Part shown: piece by piece, positions 9,431 through 21,731 of the stretch
How the letters are laid out: each line of letters opens with the position of its first letter
Position numbering within the stretch: position 1 is the first letter of the stretch
Assembly (NCBI GenBank): GCA_003665825.1
Contig: QPFY01000069.1
Span: forward strand, 1-22,837
DNA length: 22,837 nucleotides
Direction of reading: 5' to 3'
Source: Microbotryum silenes-acaulis
Taxonomy: Eukaryota; Basidiomycota; Microbotryomycetes; Microbotryales; Microbotryaceae
Notes under the pieces: model-generated
What the model saw: the letters and a program-made list of their open reading frames with translations, nothing else
The model's database searches: none
Told to the model about the DNA's origin: nothing
Made by a program: the position numbers and the translations under genes

Positions 9431-11949
9431 TAGTGGGGTCCTCGTCTTGACGGCGGGGGCGGGCGTGTCGGCGGGAATGACGAACTGGCGTTCGGTGTTG
9501 TCCACATCGACGGGCGTGTTGATTGGGAGGCCGGGGAAGTCGTCGTCGAGGAAGGTGGCATTTCGGCCAATCACAACCTTGTTGGTATAATGGTCGAAGA
9601 AACGGAAAGCCTTGGAGGCGAGGTCGTAACCGGTGAAGATCACGCGCGCGGCCTTGGGGTCGAGCTTGCTGCGAAGGTCCGGCGCGACCGTGAGCCAGGC
9701 CGCGCAGCCGAACGGGTGGAGGGCGGTGGTGGTGGTGCGTCGGCCGTTCCAAACGGATTCTGGAGTCTGTTTGGCCAAAGCTGAGTGTGAGCACCTGTTT
9801 TTGCAATAAACGAAGTACGCAGCCGCTTCATCCCAAAAGGTGGCCGGCAGATGGGAGTCAGCAAGGAGGGCGAGGATGCCCTCGACAATGGAGAGATTGA
9901 CACGTTCGGCACGACCGTTTTGCTGAGGTGTGTAGGGGATAGAGTATTGACGACGAATGCCCCTGGACTTGCAGAACTCCGTGAATGCGTTCGATCGGTA
10001 CTCCCCGCCGTTGTCAGTGCGAAGGGTTTTTAAACGCGCGTTCGTCTCTAACTCCACTTCGGCGAGCCAAGTCTGGAAGGTCGGGAAGACGTCGCTTTTG
10101 TGATCGATCGCGTATGCCCAGAGTTTGCGAGAGTGGTCGTCAAGAAATGTGACAAGGTAGCGCTTCCCGGTCAAGGACGGAGTGGGGAACGAAAGGACAT
10201 CGCTGTGCACGAGGCCGAGTCTCTCGGGGGAATGCGACTCAGAGTCGGGAAAAGGAAGACGGTGGCCTTTGGAACCAAGGCAAGCATTGCAAACAAACTC
10301 CTCTACGTCTTTGTCACTGTACCCGGCCCCAAACCCGTCCAGCAAACCTGCGGCGATCATCTTCTGTATAGAGGATGGGGCAAGATGGCCGAGGCAGCGG
10401 TGAAGGGTAAGCAGGGGCACGGTAGACTCAGAACGCGAGAGAAGGGCAAGCTGCTGACACTTGGTGTGATCCGCGTCCAAAAGGTAGAGACCGTCGTTAA
10501 CCCTGGTACCGTGAGCAATGGCCTGGCCGTCCTTGGCGATGTCGATGCCGTCGCTGGTGAAGGCGAGTCGAACGCGGTCGGTGTCGCAGAGGCGAGAAAC
10601 AGAGAGGAGGTTGACGTGGAGGCCCGGCGTGTGCAGAACGCCACGCAGCGTGATCGGATGTCCGGTCTTGGCAACGAACGCTACGTCCCCCATACCAATG
10701 GCCGTGATACCGCCGGCGATGCCGCCGATCTTGGTGTGCGCCGTCTGGCGATAAGCCGTGAATAGAGAGCGATCGGCGACCATGTGTGCCGTGGCGCCCG
10801 AGTCGACTACAAAGGCGTCAGTCGGGAGTTGCCGGCGAGCGAACAGGCAGGAGGCGAAATAGCCGATGTTAGGCTGTTGAGCGGCGGGGAGAGACGTGTC
10901 GTCCTGGTTGTCGTCGCCGGTGTGTTTCTGTTCGCCCCGGTGCTTGCAGTCGAGGGCCCAGTGACCTTTCTTGTGGCAGCGGCGGCAGGGGCCGGCGGGC
11001 GGGTGTGTCGCCCGTGAGGTGCAGTCGCGCAGACGGTGGCCGGGGGCGCGGCAGGCGGGACAAGGGGAGGCGGTGGCGAGCATGGCCGAGTGTGATGACG
11101 AGAGTCCCGCCGAGCGAAGCTGGATGCGAATGCGATCCGTCAGCGTCGTGAGTTCCGGGAGGTCGCGTTGGTTGCGCTGCTCGTCCGTGAACGTGAGTCG
11201 GAAGCTGTCGAGGCAGGGTGGGACCATGGCGAGCACGTGAGTGGCGAGCACGTCGTTGAGCGAGGTTTTGGCGTCGCGGATTTCCTGCGCGATCGACATG
11301 TATTCACGGAGCCACGTGTCGTACGCCTCGACGGAGGCAGGCATCTTCCTGAAGTCCCAAAGGCGGGCGAACAACTCGAGGGTACGAGTGGCGTCGTCCG
11401 GTGCGAAACGAGCCTTGAGTGCGGCGAAGATGCGTGGTGCCGACAGGTCGTCGCTGGGGATGGTGTCGAGGGTGGCTGAGACGTCGGCTGAGTCGATCGA
11501 GCCAACGATGATTTCACGCGCGGCGTCGTCACGGGCGGCAAGCTGGTCGGCCGTCCACGTCGGGGGAATGACACCGTCAAGAACGTAACCACGGGCTTGA
11601 TTTGGAAGCGCGAGACGGAGTTGACGTAACCAGTTTGTAAACGACTTAGGGCCGTCAAGGCGAGCGTGCTTGGGGAACACGACTTTTGATGCGGTGGCGG
11701 TGTTTGCCTGCGTGGCAGTGACGGGCGGGGAGGCGGCGGCGGCGGCAGGGGGCTGTGAGGCCTGTAGAGCGGCAAGCTGTGCCTGTAGCGTGGCGATTTG
11801 CACGCTGATCGAAGGGTCAGGGGAGCTGATGTCCCTGGGGGGCGAAGGCGGGGCGGGGGAGCTGTCCATGCTGCGATGGTGCGATGGGCTGGGGCGGCTC
11901 GAGTGGCTGGGCTCGAGGGAAAAATTTCAAGCGGCGGGGCTGGTAGCTC

Positions 11950-11963
11950 GTGGGCTTATAACC
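11950..11963 (-). promoter_or_regulatory. Primer binding site of E2
   Basis: Sense GGTTATAAGCCCAC directly after the 5' LTR; the match to an anticodon arm continues as GAGC. A stands where an initiator tRNA-Met match would have G. The leader then contains two CTCGAG palindromes eight bases apart (about 11895-11914), able to pair as a hairpin. Confidence 0.75.
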
Positions 11964-13670
<1,707 letters not shown>

Positions 13671-14208
13671 GCCTGGAGCAGTCCCTTCCTTTTTGTCTTA
13701 GCACCTTCCCCCGGAGCTTGGTCCGCTCTTCTTGTTTTGTTGCCCTTCCTCTTCTTGTCGATCGTTTGGGAATTAAGTCCGTTATACTTGATTTCCTGCG
13801 AGCCTCTCGACCGACTCCCCTCCTCGGTTGATCCTCTGTCGACTGCCGCCGCAACAGCCGACGCTTCCTGAAATCCCACCCCCTTGCACCAACGCGTGTA
13901 GACGACGTCATCCCTGCGGACGTCGCCTGTCACTTTTTTCAAGTTCGGCATTGCCGACAACGATCCGCACCTCTACAACCGCTTCGTCCCCCGCCCTGGA
14001 CGAGCATTCACACCCACTCTCTGACCCTGAGTCGTCAGCCTCCTCTCCGTTGCCGAACTCATCCGCGACGAACGCGTCGCTGTCCTTCCCGACTTCTTTC
14101 ACAGAGTCCGACGACGAACGCGTTTATCCTTCCTACCCTTTCCGCCAACCGTCTCGTGTTCGTCTTCGTTCGCCCCGTAATCGCCGACGGTTGAGCCACG
14201 AGATCGCC
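13671..14208 (+). other. Non-element DNA upstream of the 14209 ORF
   Basis: 538 bases between the E3 LTR and the ATG at 14209. The first 150 are pyrimidine-rich (CCTTCCTTTTTGTC, CTTCTTG), as in many fungal promoters or leaders. From about 13828 the frame of the downstream ORF is open but has no ATG; it would be Ser/Pro-rich. I see no LTR, primer site or RNA gene here. GCCTG at 13671-13675 is probably the E3 target duplication. Confidence 0.5.
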
Positions 14209-14786
14209 ATGGCCGACGAGCGCGACATTTCCCACGCCGCCGCCGATGATCGAGACGCTCCTCTCCGCGACGAAGACCCCGGGCGCGCGAAACCGCCTAA
14301 GTCCCCGCCACCACACGCGTACCACACCGCCACCGCCCTCTCATCCCTCGAAACCCGCCTCGAGGAATCCGAAGCACGTCGTATCGACTCCGAGGAACGC
14401 GTTCAGCACTTGGAGAAGTTGGTGGAGAGTTTACTGAAAAGCTCACCTGAACCAGCTGTGGCGCGGGCCGGATTCTCTGAACCAGCCGCAGCTCGGGCCG
14501 GGGAGTTTACGCCGGTGAGATCGGTCCCCCTGGACGTCCCCCCGCACACATTTTTGGGACGTTCAGGCAATACCGCTGACCCCCTTGCTCGTACCCCTGG
14601 GGGGGAATCTTACAGCGCACGAAGGGACGGCCCTTCCCCGGCGGTGATTAGCTCTCGTTGGAGAGGGACATTACCCGACCGGGAAGGGCTCTGGACCGGG
14701 GATAACCCGGATAGGTTGGTCACTTTCACTACATTTGGGAAGTCGTACTTGTCTCTACTTTGCGACATTTCGACCACCGACCTTTT
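14209..14786 (+). CDS. Unrecognised coiled-coil ORF, 5' part, cut by E5
   Basis: I chose the ATG at 14209 because it is the first in-frame ATG and has a strong context (GCCATGG). The frame is open upstream to at least 13828, so a longer protein is possible only with an intron or another start. About 192 codons are visible. Residues 1-40 are charged and Pro-rich. Residues 44-77 form a likely coiled coil (LSSLETRLEESEARRID...). A ten-residue repeat EPAVARAGFS/EPAAARAGEF lies at 81-100, and a Trp/Asp-rich end (GLWTGDNPDRLVTF) precedes the break. The layout would suit a gag protein of a non-copia retroelement, or a host gene; I cannot decide. It ends at the E5 LTR with CTTTT as the likely target duplication, and the rest should lie right of the window. 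Confidence 0.55.
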
Positions 14787-15102
14787 TGTGAGGAATCCAC
14801 TCTCCGCTCGGCTCAGGACTTAGGCGCGCGGAGCGAGCCGGGCACATCGGCCCAGGACTTGGGCGCGCGGAGCGAGCCTGGGACTTAGGCGCGCGCAGCG
14901 AGCCTGGCACATTGGCTCAGCCCCGAGGCTCCCTGGCTGAGGACTTGGGGCGCGCGGCTCCCTTACTGTTAGCTTCCTATTCATCACTCTTGGCTATAAC
15001 TACATCGCTGACGTAGTAGAGTTGATCGAATAGGTATGTTGAAATGATATTCATCACTCTTGGCTATAACTACATCGCTGACGTAGTAGAGTTGATCGAA
15101 TA
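14787..15102 (+). repeat. E5 5' LTR (316 bp)
   Basis: Family A LTR with more substitutions than the others (for example GGCTCAGG for GGGTCAGG, and a shortened second 39-bp unit). It is therefore a somewhat older copy, in line with being the insertion target. Confidence 0.92.
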
Positions 15103-15116
15103 GGTTATAAGCCCAC
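15103..15116 (+). promoter_or_regulatory. Primer binding site of E5
   Basis: GGTTATAAGCCCAC, same as E1 and E2. A 78-nt leader to the ATG at 15195 follows, with the two CTCGAG palindromes. Confidence 0.75.
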
Positions 15117-15194
15117 GAGCTACCAGCCCCGCCGCTTGCATTTTCCCTCGAGCCCAGCCACTCGAGCCGCCCCAGCCCATCGCACCATCGCAGC

Positions 15195-15974
15195 ATGGAC
15201 AGCTCCCCCGCCCCGCCCTCGCCTCCCAGGGACACCAGCTCCCCTGACCCTTCGATCAGCGTGCAAATCGCCACGCTACAGGCACAGCTTGCCGCTCTAC
15301 AGGCCTCACCGCCCCCTGCCGCCGCCGCCGCCGCCACCCCGCCCGTCACTGCCACGCAGGCAAACACCGCCACCGCATCAAAAGTCGTGTTCCCCAAGCA
15401 CGCTCGTCTTGACGGGCCTAAGTCGTTTACGAACTGGTTACGTCAACTCCGTCTCGCGCTTCCAAATCAAGTCCGTGGTTACGTTCTTGACGGTGTCATC
15501 CCCCCGACATGGACGGCTGACCAGCTTGCCGCCCGTGACGACGCCGCGCGGGAAATCATCGTTGGCTCGATCGACTCCGCCGACGTCTCAGCCACCCTCG
15601 ACACCATCCCCAGCGACGACCTGTCGGCACCACGCATCTTCGCCGCACTCAAGGCTCGTTTCGCACCGGACGACGCCACTCGCACCCTCGAGTTGTTCGC
15701 CCGCCTTTGGGATTTCAGGAAGATGCCTGCCTCCGTCGAGGCGTACGACACCTGGCTCCGCGAATACATGTCGATCGCGCAGGAAATCCGCGACGCCAAA
15801 ACCTCGCTCAACGACGTGCTCGCCACTCACGTGCTCGCCATGGTCCCACCTTGCCTCGACAGCTTCCGCCTCACATTCACGGACGAGCAGCGCAACCAAC
15901 GCGACCTCCCGGAACTCACGACGCTGACGGATCGCATTCGCATCCAGCTTCGCTCGGCGGGACTCTCGTCATCA
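15195..15974 (+). pseudogene. E5 gag, N-terminal 260 codons
   Basis: The ATG at 15195 matches the start used by E1 and E2. It holds the whole gag core, including the 77-codon segment that E1 lacks (from [10 protein letters not shown] to EYMSIAQ), and ends at RSAGLSSS just before the zinc knuckles. The frame resumes at 20976 after E1. By itself it reads on into the E1 LTR and stops at 16217. Ala/Pro-rich residues 37-50 vary in length between copies. The role would be the particle shell, as in E2. Confidence 0.9.
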
Positions 15975-16001
15975 TGTGAGGAATCCACTCTCCGCTCGGG
16001 T

Positions 16002-16118
16002 CAGGACTTAGGCGCGCGGAGCGAGCCGGGCGCATCGGCCCAGGACTTAGGCGCGCGGAGCGAGCCGGGCGCAACGGCCCAGGACTTAGGCGCGCGCAGC
16101 GAGCCTGGCACATTGGCT
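16002..16118 (+). repeat. 39-bp tandem repeats in the family A LTR
   Basis: Units starting CAGGACTTAGGCGCGCG begin at 16002, 16041 and 16080; a degenerate fourth follows. Copy number varies between LTRs (one unit fewer in 7105-7394). As 39 is divisible by three, the repeat stays in the polyprotein frame and encodes [17 protein letters not shown] units. Confidence 0.92.
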
Positions 16119-16178
16119 CAGCCCCGAGGCTCGCTGGCTGAGGACTTGGGGCGCGCGGCTCCCTTACTGTTAGATTCC

Positions 16179-16303
16179 TATTCATCACTCTTGGCTATAA
16201 CTACATCGCTGACGTAGTAGAGTTGATCGAATAGGTATGTTGAAATGATATTCATCACTCTTGGCTATAACTACATCGCTGACGTAGTAGAGTTGATCGA
16301 ATA
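16179..16303 (+). repeat. 70-bp tandem duplication at the 3' end of the family A LTR
   Basis: Units starting TATTCATCACTCTTGGC begin at 16179 and 16249 (the second 55 bp long). It is present in every complete family A LTR here. Each unit has a TATA-like GGCTATAACTAC, but I cannot assign the transcription start. Confidence 0.92.
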
Positions 16304-16317
16304 GGTTATAAGCCCAC
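16304..16317 (+). promoter_or_regulatory. Primer binding site of E1
   Basis: GGTTATAAGCCCAC directly after the 5' LTR; similarity to an anticodon arm continues as GAGC. The ATA at 16308 lies in frame, 30 codons upstream of the gag ATG. Confidence 0.75.
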
Positions 16318-18605
16318 GAGCTACCAGCCCCGCCGCTTGAAATTTTTCCCTCGAGCCCAGCCACTCGAGCCGCCCCAGCCCATCGCACCATCGCAGCATG
16401 GACAGCTCCCCCGCCCCGCCTTCGCCCCCCAGGGACATCAGCTCCCCTGACCCTTCGATCAGCGTGCAAATCGCCACGCTACAGGCACAGCTTGCCGCTC
16501 TACAGGCCTCACAGCCCCCTGCCGCCGCCGCCGCCTCCCCGCCCGTCACTGCCACGCAGGCAAACACCGCCACCGCATCAAAAGTCGTGTTCCCCAAGCA
16601 CGCTCGCCTTGACGGCCCTAAGTCGTTTACAAACTGGTTACGTCAACTCCGTCTCGCGCTTCCAAATCAAGCCCGTGGTTACGTTCTTGACGGTGTCATT
16701 CCCCCGACGTGGACGGCCGACCAGCTTGCCGCCCGTGACGACGCCGCGCAGGAAATCCGCGACGCCAAAACCTCGCTCAACGACGTGCTCGCCACTCACG
16801 TGCTCGCCATGGTCCCACCCTGCCTCGACAGCTTCCGACTCACGTTCACGGACGAGCAGCGCAACCAACGCGACCTCCCGGAACTCACGACGCTGACGGA
16901 TCGCATTCGCATCCAGCTTCGCTCGGCGGGACTCTCGTCATCACACTCGGCCATGCTCGCCACCGCCTCCCCTTGTCCCGCCTGCCGCGCCCCCGGCCAC
17001 CGTCTGCGCGACTGCACCTCACGGGCGACACACCCGCCCGCCGGCCCCTGCCGCCGCTGCCACAAGAAAGGTCACTGGGCCCTCGACTGCAAGCACCGGG
17101 GCGAACAGAAACACACCGGCGACGACAACCAGGACGACACGTCTCTCCCCGCCGCTCAACAGCCTAACATCGGCTATTTCGCCTCCTGCCTGTTCGCTCG
17201 CCGGCAACTCCCGACTGACGCCTTTGTAGTCGACTCGGGCGCCACGGCACACATGGTCGCCGATCGCTCTCTATTCACGGCTTATCGCCAGACGGCGCAC
17301 ACCAAGATCGGCGGCATCGCCGGCGGTATCACGGCCATTGGTATGGGGGACGTAGCGTTCGTTGCCAAGACCGGACATCCGATCACGCTGCGTGGCGTTC
17401 TGCACACGCCGGGCCTCCACGTCAACCTCCTCTCTGTTTCTCGCCTCTGCGACACCGACCGCGTTCGACTCGCCTTCACCAGCGACGGCATCGACATCGC
17501 CAAGGACGGCCAGGCCATTGCTCACGGTACCAGGGTTAACGACGGTCTCTACCTTTTGGACGCGGATCACACCAAGTGTCAGCAGCTTGCCCTTCTCTCG
17601 CGTTCTGAGTCTACCGTGCCCCTGCTTACCCTTCACCGCTGCCTCGGCCATCTTGCCCCATCCTCTATACAGAAGATGATCGCCGCAGGTTTGCTGGACG
17701 GGTTTGGGGCCGGGTACAGTGACAAAGACGTAGAGGAGTTTGTTTGCAATGCTTGCCTTGGTTCCAAAGGCCACCGTCTTCCTTTTCCCGACTCTGAGTC
17801 GCATTCCCCCGAGAGACTCGGCCTCGTGCACAGCGATGTCCTTTCGTTCCCCACTCCGTCCTTGACCGGGAAGCGCTACCTTGTCACATTTCTTGACGAC
17901 CACTCTCGCAAACTCTGGGCATACGCGATCGATCACAAAAGCGACGTCTTCCCGACCTTCCAGACTTGGCTCGCCGAAGTGGAGTTAGAGACGAACGCGC
18001 GTTTAAAAACCCTTCGCACTGACAACGGCGGGGAGTACCGATCGAACGCATTCACGGAGTTCTGCAAGTCCAGGGGCATTCGTCGTCAATACTCTATCCC
18101 CTACACACCTCAGCAAAACGGTCGTGCCGAACGTGTCAATCTCTCCATTGTCGAGGGCATCCTCGCCCTCCTTGCTGACTCCCATCTGCCGGCCACCTTT
18201 TGGGATGAAGCGGCTGCGTACTTCGTTTATTGCAAAAACAGGTGCTCACACTCAGCTTTGGCCAAACAGACTCCAGAATCCGTTTGGAACGGCCGACGCA
18301 CCACCACCACCGCCCTCCACCCGTTCGGCTGCGCGGCCTGGCTCACGGTCGCGCCGGACCTTCGCAGCAAGCTCGACCCCAAGGCCGCGCGCGTGATCTT
18401 CACCGGTTACGACCTCGCCTCCAAGGCTTTCCGTTTCTTCGACCATTATACCAACAAGGTTGTGATTGGCCGAAATGCCACCTTCCTCGACGACGACTTC
18501 CCCGGCCTCCCAATCAACACGCCCGTCGATGTGGACAACACCGAACGCCAGTTCGTCATTCCCGCCGACACGCCCGCCCCCGCCGTCAAGACGAGGACCC
18601 CACTA

Positions 18606-18711
18606 GTAAGGTCGGCGCACATGGACGTCTCATCCTCTCTTGATGATTCTGCCATGAGCGCCGTTGACGTGGCCCCAGGGTACACTGGCGGATCCTTACT
18701 TAATTCTACAG
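18606..18711 (+). other. Intron-like 106-nt conserved block in E1
   Basis: Starts GTAAGG and ends CTTACTTAATTCTACAG. It lies between the integrase and RT domains and is open in the polyprotein frame ([13 protein letters not shown]...LLNSTD). 106 is not divisible by three, so splicing would move translation to a frame that stops at 18849, before RT. It is almost unchanged in E3 (5572-5677). Confidence 0.55.
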
Positions 18712-19612
18712 ATATCAGCCCCTCGCCGTCCCCGTCGCTTGTCCCGCTTTCGTCGCCCGCCACGTCCTCGGCCGGAGGACCGTCCCTCGATGACTCGGAC
18801 GACCCGCTTGACCTCCTCAACTCCAACACCGCGGTTCGCCTCAACCTGATGGACGTACATCGATCCGACGACGACACCCTGGTGACGCCCGCACCCGCCA
18901 TTGCCCCCGCTGAACAGCCCTCCGATGACGACTCCCCTGATGAGATCGATTTCCTCTCTCGCCACCACCGCGCCTTCATCGCCACAGACGACGACGACCC
19001 CACCCTCGACGCCATCGAGCCCGTCAAGTCGATTACTAGCGATCCTCAGACCTGGCGCGAAGCAATGTCCAGCGACGAGCACGACATCTGGGCTCAGGCT
19101 GCCGCCGCCGAGTTCACCGCCATGCGCGACGACTTCAAGGTGTTCACCATCGAGCCTCGATCCTCCGTACCACCGGGCGCCACTATCGTCACCTCCAAGT
19201 TCGTCTGGAAGACCAAACGCGACGCACGCGGCGAAGTCACGGGGCACAAGGCACGTCTCGTAGCGCAAGGTAACCGACAACGCGACGGCATCGACTTCTC
19301 GGAGACTTTCGCACCCGTCGCCCGGTTCTCCTCCATTCGCTGCCTCCTTGCCCTCGCCGCTGCCAATGGTTACCACGTTCATCAGGCCGACATCGACAAG
19401 GCTTACCTCCACGGCGAGCTCGATCACGATATCTGGATGACGACGCCACGAGGTTTCGACTTCCCAAGTGATAAGATTCTCCGCCTGCGGCGCTCAATCT
19501 ACGGTCTCAAGCAGGCCGGTCGCATCTGGAATCGCCACATTGACACATCACTCAGGAGTCTCGGGTACAAGGCAACGGGCACTGATCACTGCATTTACTC
19601 TCACATTGATGA

Positions 19613-20970
<1,358 letters not shown>

Positions 20971-20975
20971 CATCA

Positions 20976-21394
20976 CACTCGGCCATGCTCGCCACCGCCT
21001 CCCCTTGTCCCGCCTGCCGCGCCCCCGGCCACCGCCTGCGCGACTGCACCTCACGGGCGAAACACCCGCCCGCCGGCCCCTGCCGCCGCTGCCACAAGAA
21101 AGGGCACTGGGCCCTCGACTGCAAGCACCGGGGCGAACAAAAACACACCGGCGACGACAACCAGGACGACATGTCTCTCCCCGCCGCTCAACAGCCTAAC
21201 GTCGGCTATTTCGCCTCCTGCCTGTTCGCTCGCCGGCAACTCCCGACTGATGCCTTTGTAGTCGACTCGGGCGCCACGGCACACATGGTCGCCGATCGTT
21301 CTCTATTCACGGCTTATCGCCAGACGGCGCACACCAAGATCGGCGGCATTGCCGGCGGTATCACGGCCATCGGCATGGGGGACGTAGCGTTCGT
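20976..21394 (+). pseudogene. E5 gag C-terminus and protease start
   Basis: Continues the E5 frame from 15974 across E1. It encodes both CCHC knuckles ([14 protein letters not shown] and [14 protein letters not shown]), the linker, and the protease active site DSGA, ending at MGDVAFV where the reverse-oriented E4 LTR begins. No frameshift is seen. Bases 21390-21394 (TTCGT) are the expected left target duplication of E4. Confidence 0.92.
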
Positions 21395-21722
21395 TATTCG
21401 ATCAACTCTACTACGTCAGCGATGTAGTTATAGCCAAGAGTGATGAATATCATTTCAACATACCTATTCGATCAACTCTACTACGTCAGCGATGTAGTTA
21501 TAGCCAAGAGTGATGAATAGGAATCTAACAGTAAGGGAGCCGCGCGCCCCAAGTCCTCAGCCAGCGAGCCTCGGGGCTGAGCCAATGTGCCAGGCTCGCT
21601 GCGCGCGCCTAAGTCCTGGGCGATGCGCCCGGCTCGCTCCGCGCGCCTAAGTCCTGGGCCGATGCGCCCGGCTCGCTCCGCGCGCCTAAGTCCTGACCCG
21701 AGCGGAGAGTGGATTCCTCACA
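21395..21722 (-). repeat. E4 3' LTR (328 bp)
   Basis: Plus-strand TATTCGATC...CCTCACA, with three 39-bp units as in 11964-12292 and one C missing near 21620. Confidence 0.95.
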
Positions 21723-21731
21723 CCCCCCCCC
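21723..21731 (-). promoter_or_regulatory. Polypurine tract of E4
   Basis: Nine Cs on the plus strand, next to the LTR. Confidence 0.88.

Larger units (their letters stand above)
7191..11869 (-). pseudogene. E2 gag-pol polyprotein, one single-base frameshift
   Basis: The ATG at 11869 is 94 nt inside the LTR. Residue positions: helical gag core about 65-255 ([14 protein letters not shown]); two CCHC knuckles, C270-C283 ([14 protein letters not shown]) and C295-C308 ([14 protein letters not shown]); protease DSGA 356-359; integrase H490, H495, C527, C530 and catalytic D557, D619, E655 (35 residues between the last two). An acidic Ser/Pro-rich hinge then precedes RT ([21 protein letters not shown] near 8393-8382) and RNase H ([23 protein letters not shown]). 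Four Gs at 9129-9132 match five in E1, which shifts the frame in the hinge; this may be a mutation or read error. No stop occurs before the LTR; the frame reads through nine G (Gly-Gly-Gly) and ends at 7191, about 68 residues into the LTR. Confidence 0.93.
15975..16303 (+). repeat. E1 5' LTR
   Basis: TGTGAGGAATCC...GATCGAATA, 329 bp. Its boundaries are fixed by the target duplication on the left and the primer site on the right. Confidence 0.96.

Noticed and set aside
15195..16217. A gag-LTR fusion protein of 340 codons (and the similar one at 12050-13273)
   Set aside because: It arises only because E1 (or E2) landed in the gag frame and its LTR happens to be open; there is no sign of selection.
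16304..16330. tRNA gene fragment (anticodon-arm-like sequence)
   Set aside because: Only the complement of half an arm is present, always next to an LTR; it is a primer site and not a tRNA gene.
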